Origin: Kaiparowitsia implicata GSE-PSE-MK54-09C
GTDB taxonomy: Bacteria; Cyanobacteriota; Cyanobacteriia; Elainellales; Elainellaceae
NCBI GenBank assembly: GCA_019359435.1
Contig: JAHHHI010000084.1
Coordinates: 1 to 64,000 of the forward strand
Length of the DNA: 64,000 nucleotides
Direction: 5' to 3'
Position numbers and translations under genes: made by a program
The notes under the pieces: model-generated
What the model saw: only the letters and a program-made list of their open reading frames with translations
Told to the model about the DNA's origin: nothing
Database searches by the model: none
Shown here: piece after piece, positions 1-9,177 of the stretch
How the letters are laid out: every line of letters begins with the position of its first letter
Position numbering within the stretch: position 1 is the first letter of the stretch

Positions 1-95
1 CGGAGAGATACCTCGAGTCTTTACTTGCTTGGTTCATTTCTGCTGTTCTTTTTCTTGCTCACATCTACCCTACAACTTCACCTTAGCTGTCCCTA

Positions 96-371
96 TTGAC
101 TCAGTCTCCCTCAGGGCCTATGTTAGCCATGAGCCTAGTGGCCCTGTCTGATCTCGATGCTGAATCAGGGCTAGACGTAAAGATGCGAGACGATGCGGTG
201 GATACAGACTACGAAGAGGTCTACAATCTGCTAGCCTTGCAAACTAACGTTCAAGGGCCAGTAGAACCGATTGTGCTGATGGTGCTGGCGATTCGCTATC
301 TAGAGCGCATGGCCGATCATGCCACCAACATCGGCAAGCGAGTCGCCTATATTGTTACCGGGCAACGATAA
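96..371 (+). pseudogene. phoU: PhoU C-terminal fragment (phosphate regulator remnant)
   Basis: The 91 codons encode only the last part of a PhoU protein, the regulator that couples the Pst phosphate transporter to the PhoR-type kinase. The matching segment runs from about SLVALSDLDAE to the family-typical C-terminus with PIVLMVLAIRYLERMADHA and TNIGKRVAYIVTGQR. PhoU is normally about 215-225 residues, so the N-terminal three-helix half is missing. An in-frame TAG lies at 84-86, only 10 bases before the nominal TTG start. None of the three forward frames of bases 1-95 reads like PhoU. I therefore read it as a broken gene rather than one cut by the window edge. A frameshift further upstream, outside the window, cannot be excluded. 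Confidence 0.75.
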
Positions 372-1118
372 GCTATTCGGGCAGCGACAAACCAAGCGTC
401 GCTTCAGCCCATCCTTTCCACAGCCTCCATCCAACGCTCCAACTAACGCTCCACATCAGAAACAGCTAGAACCCAAATCGCCCCAGCCTGTCTCAAGGCA
501 GGTAAACTCGAGGGCGATCGCATGGCAATGATTGGATAAAAATTGAGAACCCCCTCAAATTCAACTCACTATTTTCATAAAATTTGACATTTTTCCACTG
601 CATTAGCACACTATTAATACTGTGGTCACTCATAAGCTCTGCCGTAATGTAGCTTATTGACGTTCCACACATCACTACCGGTTGTTACTGCACAGTCATG
701 TTGCTGCAAGTCATGTTGCTGCACGGTCAAGAGAGTTCAGCCCGCTGGCGCTCAATGGTAAGCGTAGGTTGAACACAAGGCGGGCTAGGTTAATGGGTAA
801 CATGACGTCCCTAGCGCCATCTGTAGAGCAGGCGAATATCAGAGCTTTGGGTTCTCTCGTTTGCTCCTCGGATTAATGGTTATAGGGCTGAGTCTGATCA
901 TAGACGCGGCGGAGTAGCCGTTGGGCTGTGACGCGCAGACTGAAGGCAATGAAAGGAAAACAGCGCGGAAACAGGGGTGAACCTGAAATTCCGGCTGAGA
1001 TCGCGCCATCGTCAGCTACCATAACGGTGCCTGAAGCTAGAGATGCAGGATGTGTTGGTGCATCCCTCTGGCGGCGAGTGCAGAACAGCTCATCCCATCT
1101 TTAAGGAACACTCGCTAC
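372..1118. other. 747-bp spacer between phoU remnant and rnr
   Basis: No supportable gene is present. A perfect 15-bp tandem duplication (AGTCATGTTGCTGCA) lies at 694-723. The short open frames here have no protein-like composition or ribosome-binding sites. The rnr promoter presumably lies in the right-hand part. Confidence 0.5.
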
Positions 1119-3578
1119 ATGGATTTCTCAATTGCGTCGCTGCTGGCCAACTTTCCCGATGATAAGTTGGTGGCACCCAAAGCCCTCGAAAAGAAAATGA
1201 ACTGCGAAGACGACGAAGGTCTGAAGCGGTTGCAGATTGCGCTGGATGCGCTAGAACGCATTGGCATTTTGACGAAAGAACGAGGCAAGTATCGGCGCAT
1301 TTTTGATGAAGATGTCGTAGAAGGCAAGCTGCGGTGTTCGAGTAAGGGGTTTTGCTTTGCGATTCAAGAGGTCGAAAGCTCAGAAGATATCTACATTCGC
1401 GAAAGCCAGTTGAACACGGCTTGGAATGGCGATCGCGTGCTGGTTAAAGTCACCAAAGAAGGCAGTCGCCGCCGCAGCCCCGAAGGAGAAGTGAAACTCA
1501 TTCTTGAACGGGCCAATAGCTCGGTGCTGGCACGGGTGAAGCAAGACGAAACCCAGTTTCGGGCAGTGCCGCTAGATGATCGCCTGCTATTTGAGCTAGA
1601 GCTGGCTCCCAGTGTTGACCCACTGCTAGAAGAAACGCTAGAACAACTGGTGCATGTGGAGATTCTGCGCTATCCCTTAGGGCAACACTTGCCGCTGGGG
1701 CGGGTGGCCCAGGTGCTAGGCAGCGATGCCCAAGAAGCATCAGACATCGACATTGTGTGCTGCAAGCATGACCTGCCGCGCCACTTTCCCGATGCGGTGA
1801 TAGAAGCTGTGCAGGCGCTGCCTACCAAGCTGCGCAAAACTGACCTAAAGAAGCGCTTAGACTTGCGCGACCTGCCCACTATCACAATTGATGGCCCGGC
1901 CCATCCCCATAGTCCTGCCATTGACGATGCGCTCAGCTTGGAAAAGCTAGATGACGACCTGTGGCGGTTGGGGATTCACATTGCTGATGTGTCTTACTAT
2001 GTGTCGGCGCGATCGCCCATCGACCTTGAAGCCCAAAAGCGCAGCACTTCCGTGTTCCTCGGCGAGGTGGTGATTCCCATGCTGCCTGAGCAATTGCACC
2101 ACCTGTGCTCGCTGCTCCCCGGAGAAGACCGCTTAGCCCTGTCGGTGCTAATTACGCTCAACGCAGATGGAGAGGTTCAGTCCTACGAAATTCACCCTAG
2201 CGTCATTCAGGTTGATCATCACCTAGACTACCAACAGGCCCAGGCCATCTTGCAGCGCGACCAGCCTGCCGTCCCAGACTCGCCGTATCCCCTGCCTGAG
2301 CTGGATAGCCTCAAGGCCATGCAACCCATTTTTGAGCTGGTGGATCAGCTCTATGCCATCACCAAAGCTGTGCGTGAGCAGCGGCAGCAGCGGGGCGCGT
2401 TTGACCTGAATTTGCCTGAGAGCATCTTCCCCGAAGAGCACAGCGCCGAGTTGGGTAAGTTTCTATCTAACAAATTCCAGTATGACGATGAGGGCGAGCT
2501 GAGCGCCATGGTGGTGTCGTCGCTGCTGCCAGCTCGCGCCATTGTGACCGAGCTAATGCTATTGGCCAATCAACTGGTGGCCGAGCACCTAATTGAGCTG
2601 CAGGTGCCTGCGATCTATCGCCTGCACCGCTCGCCCGACCCCGCCGATGTGCAAGAACTGGCGAAGTTGATCGCCAACATGGGCATTGACTATGAGCCAG
2701 AGCAAGAGGATGAGGTGCATCCCCGCGATTATCAGCACCTTACCCAGTTTTTTGCTGATTCTCAGGCTGAGCGGGTGCTGACCTATCTACTATTGGAAAC
2801 ACTCAAACCCGCCAGCTACAGCACCACATCCGGGCCACACTTTGGATTGGCGCTCGAGCGCGGCTATACCCACTTCACCTCACCGCTGCGTCGCTACCCC
2901 GATCTGCTGATTCATCGCTTGCTGCATACGGTGTTTGAACAGGGGCGCGATCGCCGCACCACGCGCTCAAAAGAACGGTATGACCTGCACAGCAGCACTA
3001 GCCATGGGCAGATCAACTGGAATGTGCTGATGACGGAACTGCAGGCCGAACTAGAGGAGCAGTTTGCAACACTGGTGGGGCACCTGACCGAGCGCGAAAA
3101 GCTAGCGCAAGAAGCCGAAGATGACCTCGAAGGCTTGAAGAAGGCCGAGTTCATGCAGGCTCGCACGGGTGAACTGTTCCACGGCATCATTACCGGGGTG
3201 CAGTCCTATGGCTTCTTTGTAGAAATTGAAGAACTGCTGGTTGAAGGGCTGGTTCATGTCAGCTCGCTTAAAGACGATTGGTATGAATACCGCTCGCGCC
3301 AGCAAAAGCTGGTGGGCCGCAAAAACCGCAAACAGTTCCGTTTGGGCGATCGCGTCGAAGTGCAAGTCAAGAGTGTAGACTACTACCGTCAGCAGATTGA
3401 CCTAGTGGCGGTGGGTGGCGGCAGCGAAGCCGACGACGATGACGATGAGGACTTTGCCGATACCGATGCCGAGTTTGATCGGGACTTTACCGCTGAAGCC
3501 GAGGATGCGGATGATGACGAGAATGGCGAAGATCGGGATGACGAGGACGACAACGACAGCGACAACGACAACGAGTAA
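1119..3578 (+). CDS. rnr: Ribonuclease R (RNase II/R family 3'-5' exoribonuclease)
   Basis: Processive 3'-5' exoribonuclease of the RNB family, acting in mRNA and rRNA decay in the cytoplasm. With the ATG at 1119 (AAGGAA about ten bases upstream) the product is 819 residues; an upstream in-frame start at 1050 has no comparable ribosome-binding site. Order of parts: N-terminal winged-helix-like segment starting MDFSIASLLANF, cold-shock/OB domains to about residue 230, RNB catalytic domain with the acidic motif SPAIDDALS near residue 265 and the GLALERGYTHFTSPLRRYPD segment near 580, and an S1 domain from about residue 684. The last 50 residues are almost all Asp/Glu, an unusual tail, since many RNase R proteins end in a basic tail. 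The following hairpin at 3617-3648 probably ends the transcript. Confidence 0.93.
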   Translation: MDFSIASLLANFPDDKLVAPKALEKKMNCEDDEGLKRLQIALDALERIGILTKERGKYRRIFDEDVVEGKLRCSSKGFCFAIQEVESSEDIYIRESQLNTAWNGDRVLVKVTKEGSRRRSPEGEVKLILERANSSVLARVKQDETQFRAVPLDDRLLFELELAPSVDPLLEETLEQLVHVEILRYPLGQHLPLGRVAQVLGSDAQEASDIDIVCCKHDLPRHFPDAVIEAVQALPTKLRKTDLKKRLDLRDLPTITIDGPAHPHSPAIDDALSLEKLDDDLWRLGIHIADVSYYVSARSPIDLEAQKRSTSVFLGEVVIPMLPEQLHHLCSLLPGEDRLALSVLITLNADGEVQSYEIHPSVIQVDHHLDYQQAQAILQRDQPAVPDSPYPLPELDSLKAMQPIFELVDQLYAITKAVREQRQQRGAFDLNLPESIFPEEHSAELGKFLSNKFQYDDEGELSAMVVSSLLPARAIVTELMLLANQLVAEHLIELQVPAIYRLHRSPDPADVQELAKLIANMGIDYEPEQEDEVHPRDYQHLTQFFADSQAERVLTYLLLETLKPASYSTTSGPHFGLALERGYTHFTSPLRRYPDLLIHRLLHTVFEQGRDRRTTRSKERYDLHSSTSHGQINWNVLMTELQAELEEQFATLVGHLTEREKLAQEAEDDLEGLKKAEFMQARTGELFHGIITGVQSYGFFVEIEELLVEGLVHVSSLKDDWYEYRSRQQKLVGRKNRKQFRLGDRVEVQVKSVDYYRQQIDLVAVGGGSEADDDDDEDFADTDAEFDRDFTAEAEDADDDENGEDRDDEDDNDSDNDNE

Positions 3579-3616
3579 GGCAATTTCTGCCCACGAAAAC
3601 TCACTTTAACCTGCAG

Positions 3617-3648
3617 TGCATTGGGCAAATGGCTTTTTGCCCAATGCA
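3617..3648 (+). terminator. Hairpin after rnr
   Basis: Perfect 13-bp arms (TGCATTGGGCAAA and its complement) around a 6-base loop, 39 bases past the rnr stop codon. There is no run of T after it, so it may be a 3'-end stabiliser or a weak terminator. Confidence 0.6.
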
Positions 3649-3851
3649 GGGACGTTCGTTTCGAGAAATGTTTTAAGGAAACTGCGGGGTAATGTATAGA
3701 TCAGCGAACTGTTGTAGGGCCGTTTTTCGGCTCAGTTCGGCCCAAGGTCTGACGATGCTGCTGCGACTAGCCTTTGCGATGAGGCCCTTTATGATGGAGA
3801 TAGGGGCATGCTGCTCCTGTCCGCTACGTCCGCGCCACGCGCGATAACTTT

Positions 3852-4481
3852 GTGTCGTCTCGTCCATTAATTTTAGGAATTACGGGTGCGTCTGGGTTAA
3901 TTTATGCCGTGCGTGCCCTCAAGTTTCTGTTGCAGGCTGACTACACGGTGGATGTGGTAGCCTCTAAAGCCGCCTATATGGTGTGGCAGGCCGAAAACCA
4001 GGTGCGCATGCCACTCGACCCGATTCAGCAAGAGCAGTTTTGGCGTCAGCAGGCGGAGGTCGACACAGGCGGCAAGCTGCGCTGTCACCCCTGGGGCGAT
4101 GTGGGCGCCAGTATTGCCAGCGGCTCGTTTCGGACGCAGGGGATGGTGATTATGCCCTGTAGTATGAGCACCGTGGGCAAATTGGCGGCGGGGCTGAGTT
4201 CTGACCTATTAGAGCGCGCGGCTGATGTGCAGCTTAAGGAAGGGCGATCGCTCGTTCTAGTACCCCGTGAAACGCCGTTGAGCCTCATCCACCTGCGCAA
4301 CCTCACCACCTTGGCCGAAGCTGGGGCGCGCATTGTCCCTGCTATCCCCGCTTGGTACCATCATCCCCAAACGGTGAATGACCTGGTTGATTTTGTCGTG
4401 GCGCGGGCGCTCGATCAGCTCGATGTGGACTGCGTGCCCCTAGAGCGATGGCAGGGGCATTTACCAACGGATGGGGAGTAA
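3852..4481 (+). CDS. ubiX: Flavin prenyltransferase UbiX
   Basis: Makes prenylated FMN, the cofactor of UbiD-type decarboxylases, from FMN and dimethylallyl phosphate. The 209-residue product has the family signatures GITGASGLIYA near the N-terminus (flavin phosphate binding), the PCSMSTVGKLAAG segment, and LVPRETPLSLIHLRN followed by PAIPAWYHHP. Length is typical. The GTG at 3852 fits the family N-terminus; no ATG is available close by. It stands alone, with rnr upstream and a membrane protein downstream. In cyanobacteria UbiX/UbiD serve plastoquinone-type quinone synthesis; this role is inferred from the family. Confidence 0.93.
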   Translation: MSSRPLILGITGASGLIYAVRALKFLLQADYTVDVVASKAAYMVWQAENQVRMPLDPIQQEQFWRQQAEVDTGGKLRCHPWGDVGASIASGSFRTQGMVIMPCSMSTVGKLAAGLSSDLLERAADVQLKEGRSLVLVPRETPLSLIHLRNLTTLAEAGARIVPAIPAWYHHPQTVNDLVDFVVARALDQLDVDCVPLERWQGHLPTDGE

Positions 4482-4574
4482 CGTCTGAGCCGGGTTACTC
4501 TAAACCAATCAGCCGTAAAATCCGGCCTGACGGGACTAACAGATTAAATCAGATTGAATGCGGATCAATAAACG

Positions 4575-5936
4575 ATGGCTAGACTAGTTCTGCTATTGCT
4601 GCTGCTGGGGGCACTGGTCATTCTGGTGTTCCAGAATATGACGCCGGTGGGGCTGGTGGTGTTGGGGGTATCGCTGCCGCCGCTGCCCCTAGCGCTGTGG
4701 GTGATCGGGGCGATCGCCGCCGGAGCCCTTACCACCATCATTCTGTCGGCCCTCATCGGGCCAGGTCGCCGCTCAGGCCCCAAACGGTCTAGAGGATTAG
4801 GACGGGGCGATCGCCCCACTGCACCCTCTGGTACCCCCTGGACACCCCCCGCGTGGACGCGCCCGACAGCCCCGGCAGACCCTGTCGCCGCCGACCCTGC
4901 CACGGCTGAGCCCCGCGACAGAACCCGCGCCAGCCGCGCCGCCCCAAGCCGCGACGCATCCCTAGACGATGACTGGGACGTTCGCCCCATCGACGACTGG
5001 GATGACTGGGCCGCCGCAAAACCCGCCAGCGTCGCCTCGTCTCCATCCCCCGCTGCCAATCGCCCCCGAGACGATGCAAATACCCCAGAGTGGCGCTACC
5101 AGCCGCCGACCTATCCCTCACCCTTTGGCACACCCGCCTATGAAGACCCCACCCCTAAAGACCGAGAAGTGTGGGATGAATGGGTTGAAGAAGAAAGCCT
5201 AATCGATGTCGCCTACGAAGAGCCCAGCCAGTCCGCGAGTTCTGCGGCCAATTTCCCCACGACTGCTGCCGCGTCAAACGCCGCAGAGGAGGCACTTCCC
5301 CCGCGTAAAATTGTCGAAATTCAGCGATCGCCCGAGTCTCAAGATCGGTCAGGCACGGTGTACTCCTTTAGCTACCGCCGCGACCAGCTCAGCGTAGACG
5401 ACACTCGACCCGATGCCAGCACTCCGGCTCCGCCCGCTACCGATTCAGATGATTCAGGATCTGTGTCCCAAGAAAACGCCAAGATAGACGGCTCTCCGCA
5501 GGCCGCACAGCCGACCCCACCTGCTGAAGATCAACCGATTCGCATCATCATTCCGCCCTATACCGCCCCTAGCCCATCGTCGCCCAGCAGCCCCACGGTG
5601 CTACAGCCCACTTCCCCAGATGAGCTGCCGTCAGGTTCATCGAAAGGTTCATCGAATCTATCGGATGAACCTGACGACGATGAGGTGTTCGGCGCATCTC
5701 CCTTTCAATTGGGAGACGATGTGGATGCCTTTGAATCTCATCCTGACCGAGACGGAGACGATCTTGAGGAGGGTAGTTGGTTGAATGACGAGCCCGCGAG
5801 TGCAGCGTCAGATGCCCGCGTTTCTCAAGAGGGGGATAAAGAAGTTTGGGACGATTGGGACGACGAGTGGGATGACGACGATGACGATACCGATCCCCCC
5901 CCGCCCCAGCAAGGAAACCCGCCGCTGCGCCTGTAG
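4575..5936 (+). CDS. LapA/DUF1049-like membrane protein with long acidic disordered tail
   Basis: The first 60 residues form two membrane helices with a short linker containing QNMTPVGLVVLGVSLPPLPL, the pattern of LapA-domain (DUF1049) proteins. The next roughly 390 residues are low-complexity, rich in Pro, Ser, Asp and Glu, and probably disordered in the cytoplasm. Within them short Trp-Asp motifs recur: DDDWDVRPIDDWDDW near residue 131, REVWDEWVEEE near 198, and KEVWDDWDDEWDDDDDD near 423. These look like repeated linear binding motifs. The start ATG follows a weak purine stretch. No partner genes are adjacent; aroK follows after 146 bases. The function of the tail is unknown; a scaffold or tether role is only a guess. 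Confidence 0.7.
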   Translation: MARLVLLLLLLGALVILVFQNMTPVGLVVLGVSLPPLPLALWVIGAIAAGALTTIILSALIGPGRRSGPKRSRGLGRGDRPTAPSGTPWTPPAWTRPTAPADPVAADPATAEPRDRTRASRAAPSRDASLDDDWDVRPIDDWDDWAAAKPASVASSPSPAANRPRDDANTPEWRYQPPTYPSPFGTPAYEDPTPKDREVWDEWVEEESLIDVAYEEPSQSASSAANFPTTAAASNAAEEALPPRKIVEIQRSPESQDRSGTVYSFSYRRDQLSVDDTRPDASTPAPPATDSDDSGSVSQENAKIDGSPQAAQPTPPAEDQPIRIIIPPYTAPSPSSPSSPTVLQPTSPDELPSGSSKGSSNLSDEPDDDEVFGASPFQLGDDVDAFESHPDRDGDDLEEGSWLNDEPASAASDARVSQEGDKEVWDDWDDEWDDDDDDTDPPPPQQGNPPLRL

Positions 5937-6082
5937 CCATTCCTGTCGCTGTGCTGTAGCCATACCCGTGCCGATTTAACCCGACTTTAACCCCCCGGAG
6001 ACTGGTGTTACGGCTCGCAAGCCGCTAAGGTTTTGATCACGCTAGGGTTGGCATAGGCCAACTGGTGACTGAGGACTCAATC

Positions 6083-6670
6083 ATGTCAGACATTACACTG
6101 CCGTTTGATTTATCTACCCGGCTGCGCGGGGTCAATATTTATTTAGTGGGCATGATGGGCAGTGGCAAAACCACCATTGCTCAAGTGCTCGCTTCTAAGC
6201 TGGGCTATCGGTTTATGGATACCGATGCCTTGGTAGAGCAAGTAGCGGGCTGCTCGGTGGCTGAGCTGTTTGCCACCCAAGGCGAAGCAGCCTTTCGACA
6301 GCTCGAAACTCAGGTCTTGGGTGAGCTGTCTGCGTTTTCGCGGTTGGCGATCGCCACAGGCGGCGGCATCGTCCTCGATCGCCTCAACTGGAGCTATTTG
6401 CACCATGGCTTGGTGGTGTGGCTGGATGTGCCGGTCGAGCATCTCTATCAGCGACTGCAGCACGATACTCAGCGCCCTCTGCTGCAAAACCCTGATCCCA
6501 AGCAGCAGTTGCAGAACCTGCTAGAACAACGGCGATCGCTCTATGCCCAAGCTGATGTGCGGGTGCTGCTGCAGGGCGATGAACCCCCGGCTCAGGTGGG
6601 CGATCGCGTGCTAGAAAGCATATTGGCTGAGCTAAAACCCCAGGCCTATCACTCGGCTGACGTCAACTAA
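6083..6670 (+). CDS. aroK: Shikimate kinase
   Basis: Phosphorylates shikimate at the 3-OH with ATP in aromatic amino acid synthesis. The 195-residue product carries the P-loop GMMGSGKTT at residues 23-31, the DTD motif in YRFMDTDALVE, the substrate-binding FRQLE segment, GGGIV, and the lid region with QRPLL. The ATG at 6083 is preferred over the in-frame GTG at 6065 because GAGG lies nine bases upstream of it. The N-terminus is about 15 residues longer than in E. coli AroK, usual for cyanobacteria. Confidence 0.94.
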   Translation: MSDITLPFDLSTRLRGVNIYLVGMMGSGKTTIAQVLASKLGYRFMDTDALVEQVAGCSVAELFATQGEAAFRQLETQVLGELSAFSRLAIATGGGIVLDRLNWSYLHHGLVVWLDVPVEHLYQRLQHDTQRPLLQNPDPKQQLQNLLEQRRSLYAQADVRVLLQGDEPPAQVGDRVLESILAELKPQAYHSADVN

Positions 6671-6752
6671 AGCCTACGCCTTAGCTCGGTATCGCAATCG
6701 TTGAAGAGGCTAGAGCATGTAGTGTTGCCGCGAGTGCATGATAGAACTAGCC

Positions 6753-7048
6753 ATGACGCCAGAAAATCAAACTGTTACGCTCAATGCCGCCATTGTAACG
6801 GCTGCTGTGGAAAAATCTCCGCAACTAATTCGCCCGAAGTTTGGGGAGTGACCTCTATAGATCTATTGGTTCAGGTGCATCGCCACTTTGCTCCGCCCGA
6901 TGCGCGCGATCGCAATTTTCTGGCCTTATTATATGGGCTATCTATGCTGGAATATGAGAACGACGATCTGTGGTAGGATCTGCACCCAATGATTACCGAT
7001 TTGTTGCGCCGCAAACACATGCTACCTGCTGCTGGGGAACCGTTCTAA
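6753..7048 (+). pseudogene. Decayed small ORF upstream of the TPR gene
   Basis: Protein-like sequence runs through two frames and one stop. A 32-codon stretch from ATG 6753 (MTPENQTVTLNAAIVTAAV...) ends at a TGA at about 6849. A second frame then reads IDLLVQVHRHFAPPDARD and LLYGLSMLEYENDDLW, meets TAG at 6974-6976, and continues as DLHPMITDLLRRKHML up to a TAA at 7046-7048. The TAG would be explained by one C-to-T change from CAG, restoring LWQDLHP. The joined product would be about 95 residues and end 13 bases before the TPR gene, suggesting former co-transcription. I do not recognise the family. An alternative is two unrelated tiny ORFs. Confidence 0.5.
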
Positions 7049-7061
7049 ACGCTGTGTCCTT

Positions 7062-9065
7062 ATGCCCCCCGATCTAAGCTCCACCAACGAACGCGAATTG
7101 CAACGATTGCTGGTGTCGGTTTTGGCTAACCCTAATCGGCTAGATCTGTTTGTGGCCATTTGCGATGATCGGAACCTACAGGCGAAGGTGATCAATGCGT
7201 ACGAAACGGCTCTGAGAGCAAAAGGCGTTACCCCGTATCAAACCAGGCTCACCCTCAAGCGAGCCAGTCTAAAAGCCACCCTCACCGCCCTTGTGGCCCA
7301 AGAGCCCAGCCTTCGCAGCCAAACAAAAGCGGTGGTGACCGTATTGGGTGGCGCAGATTTATTGAGGGTAAAGCTAACAGAGGCCAAATCGGAGCAGGAA
7401 AAATTCTTTTTCTCATTGCAATGGACACGGGAATCGCTGCGGGCCTTCCACTTTCCGGTGGTGGTGTGGCTCTCGGATGCTGTCGCGACAGGTGTCGCCC
7501 AGCAGGCCCAAGACTTTTGGAGCTGGCGCAGTGGCGTCTTTGAGTTTGAGACTACCGTCTCCCCTGTTCCACTCCCTAAATTTCGCCCCGACCCACCCCC
7601 ATTGGAGCAGCCCCCTGCCCCTGATGCCCTAACGGCTCCCGACCTAACGGAACTGATCCAACAAATCACTGAAATTCAACAACAAACCCCTCAATCCCCC
7701 CTCCTCATAACTCTTTACATCGATCTGGGAGATGCCTGTAGAAAAGCCGCTTACGCCCCAGACAGCGCTCTACAAGCCTATGAGCAGGCCATCAATTTAG
7801 CCGAAACCCTAAAAGACAAACCAGGTCTGGCTAGAGCGCTTCACCAAACAGGTGGCGCTCTATGTGATTCTGGGCAACATGAGCAAGCGATCGCCTTCTA
7901 TCAGCAGGCCTTGGAAATGTGCCGCGACATGGGCAATCGCCGCGATGAGGCAAGTACTTTAGGCAATTTGGGGGTTACGTATGATTCTTTGGGGCAATAC
8001 CCGCGTGCGATTGAGTTTTACCAGCAGGCATTGGCGATCGCAATCGAGATTGGCGATCGCAGTGATGAAGCAAGCATATTGGACAGTTTGGGAAATACAC
8101 ACCATGCTTTGGGGCAATACCCGCGTGCGATTGAGTTCAGTCAGCAGGCATTGGCGATCGCAACCGAGATTGGCCATCGCCTTGTTGAGGCGAGTGCCTT
8201 AATCAATTTGGGGACTACGTATGATTCTTTGGAGCAATACCCACGTGCGATTGAGTTCAATCAGCAGGCATTGGTAATCGCAACCGAGATTGGCCATCGC
8301 CTCCTTGAGGCAAAAGCTTTAAACAATCTCGGGACTGCGTATAAGTTTCTGGGACAATACCCGCGTGCGATTGAGTTCTGCCAGAAGTCGTTGGCGATCG
8401 CAACTGAGATTGGCGATTGGTGGAGTGAGGTTCTTGCCTTAATAGGTTTAGGAAGTTCGTGCCATGCTCTGGGACAATACCCGCGTGCGATTGAGTTCTA
8501 CCAGCAGGCATTGGCGATCGCCCTCGATTACGATCGCTTCACTGCGGCGATGACTTTAAAGGGTTTGGGGAGTGCTTACCATTCTTTAGGACAATACCCG
8601 CGTGCGATTGAGTCCTACCGGCAAGCGGGGGATGTATATAGTTCTTTAGGGCAATATCAGCGTGCAATTGAGTCTTACCAACAAGCATTGGCGATCGAAA
8701 CCGAGATTGGCGATCGCCATGGTGCAGGGTTATCGCTGTCGAACTTAGGCTATGCTCTGGCGGAGCTTGATCGGCCTTATGAATCGGCCCAGAGTTACCA
8801 ACATGCCTTAGATCTTTATAAAGAGCTAAAACTCGACCACATGATTGAGGGTTGTGAACAAGCTATCGCAGAGCAAAAGTTCATCATCGCGACGCAACGG
8901 CGAGTTGCGCCCCCTATCCTACACGAGCCAATACTCTATGAGCAGCCGCTCTCAGTTAAGCGCCCACAATCCCCAACCAAACAGCTTCAGCGGCAAAGAA
9001 ATCTCTGGTTTTGGCTGTTGGCAGTCATCACGATTGCGGCGATCTGCCTCTGGTATTTCCTTTAG
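7062..9065 (+). CDS. Tail-anchored TPR protein with degenerate ATPase-like N-terminal domain
   Basis: A 667-residue protein in three parts. Residues 1-165 resemble the NTPase-like module found before TPR arrays in many cyanobacterial proteins: it has FPVVVWLSDAV and then AQDFWSWRSGVFEF, but no P-loop. Residues about 215-605 hold kinesin-light-chain-type TPR units with the core LGQYPRAIEFYQQALAIA. A single membrane helix (WFWLLAVITIAAICLWYFL) ends the chain, so most of the protein should face the cytoplasm. The TPR units repeat every 120 bases with very high DNA identity between about 7980 and 8600, indicating recent expansion. The last two are only 60 bases apart, so one unit has lost half its length. 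Likely a protein-interaction scaffold; partner unknown. Confidence 0.85.
   Translation: MPPDLSSTNERELQRLLVSVLANPNRLDLFVAICDDRNLQAKVINAYETALRAKGVTPYQTRLTLKRASLKATLTALVAQEPSLRSQTKAVVTVLGGADLLRVKLTEAKSEQEKFFFSLQWTRESLRAFHFPVVVWLSDAVATGVAQQAQDFWSWRSGVFEFETTVSPVPLPKFRPDPPPLEQPPAPDALTAPDLTELIQQITEIQQQTPQSPLLITLYIDLGDACRKAAYAPDSALQAYEQAINLAETLKDKPGLARALHQTGGALCDSGQHEQAIAFYQQALEMCRDMGNRRDEASTLGNLGVTYDSLGQYPRAIEFYQQALAIAIEIGDRSDEASILDSLGNTHHALGQYPRAIEFSQQALAIATEIGHRLVEASALINLGTTYDSLEQYPRAIEFNQQALVIATEIGHRLLEAKALNNLGTAYKFLGQYPRAIEFCQKSLAIATEIGDWWSEVLALIGLGSSCHALGQYPRAIEFYQQALAIALDYDRFTAAMTLKGLGSAYHSLGQYPRAIESYRQAGDVYSSLGQYQRAIESYQQALAIETEIGDRHGAGLSLSNLGYALAELDRPYESAQSYQHALDLYKELKLDHMIEGCEQAIAEQKFIIATQRRVAPPILHEPILYEQPLSVKRPQSPTKQLQRQRNLWFWLLAVITIAAICLWYFL
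7981..8700 (+). repeat. Tandem 120-bp repeats inside the TPR gene
   Basis: The string CAATACCCGCGTGCGATTGA or a one-base variant of it recurs at the same offset in units beginning at 7981, 8101, 8221, 8341 and 8461. It comes again near 8591, and in weaker form near 8651. The first five units are exactly 120 bases (40 codons); the last spacing is 60 bases. Confidence 0.9.
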
Positions 9066-9111
9066 GAGCCTTGATAGGAATCCGTCTCGCAGCGCATAGC
9101 TAATAAAGGCC

Positions 9112-9148
9112 AAACCCGTGCCGCCCATATCGCGGGCAGCACGGGTTT
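9112..9148. terminator. Bidirectional hairpin between TPR gene and hemE
   Basis: Imperfect inverted repeat AAACCCGTGCCGCCC / GGGCAGCACGGGTTT with a short centre, located between convergent genes. It resembles one half of a dispersed repeat also seen near 43850 and 59900. Confidence 0.65.
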
Positions 9149-9177
9149 AGTTTTACATCTGCTGAACAGACGTCAGG

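Noticed and set aside
8000-8600. 120-bp periodic repeats considered as a CRISPR array
   Set aside because: The periodicity is 40 codons in frame within a TPR gene, and no spacer-like variable segments exist.
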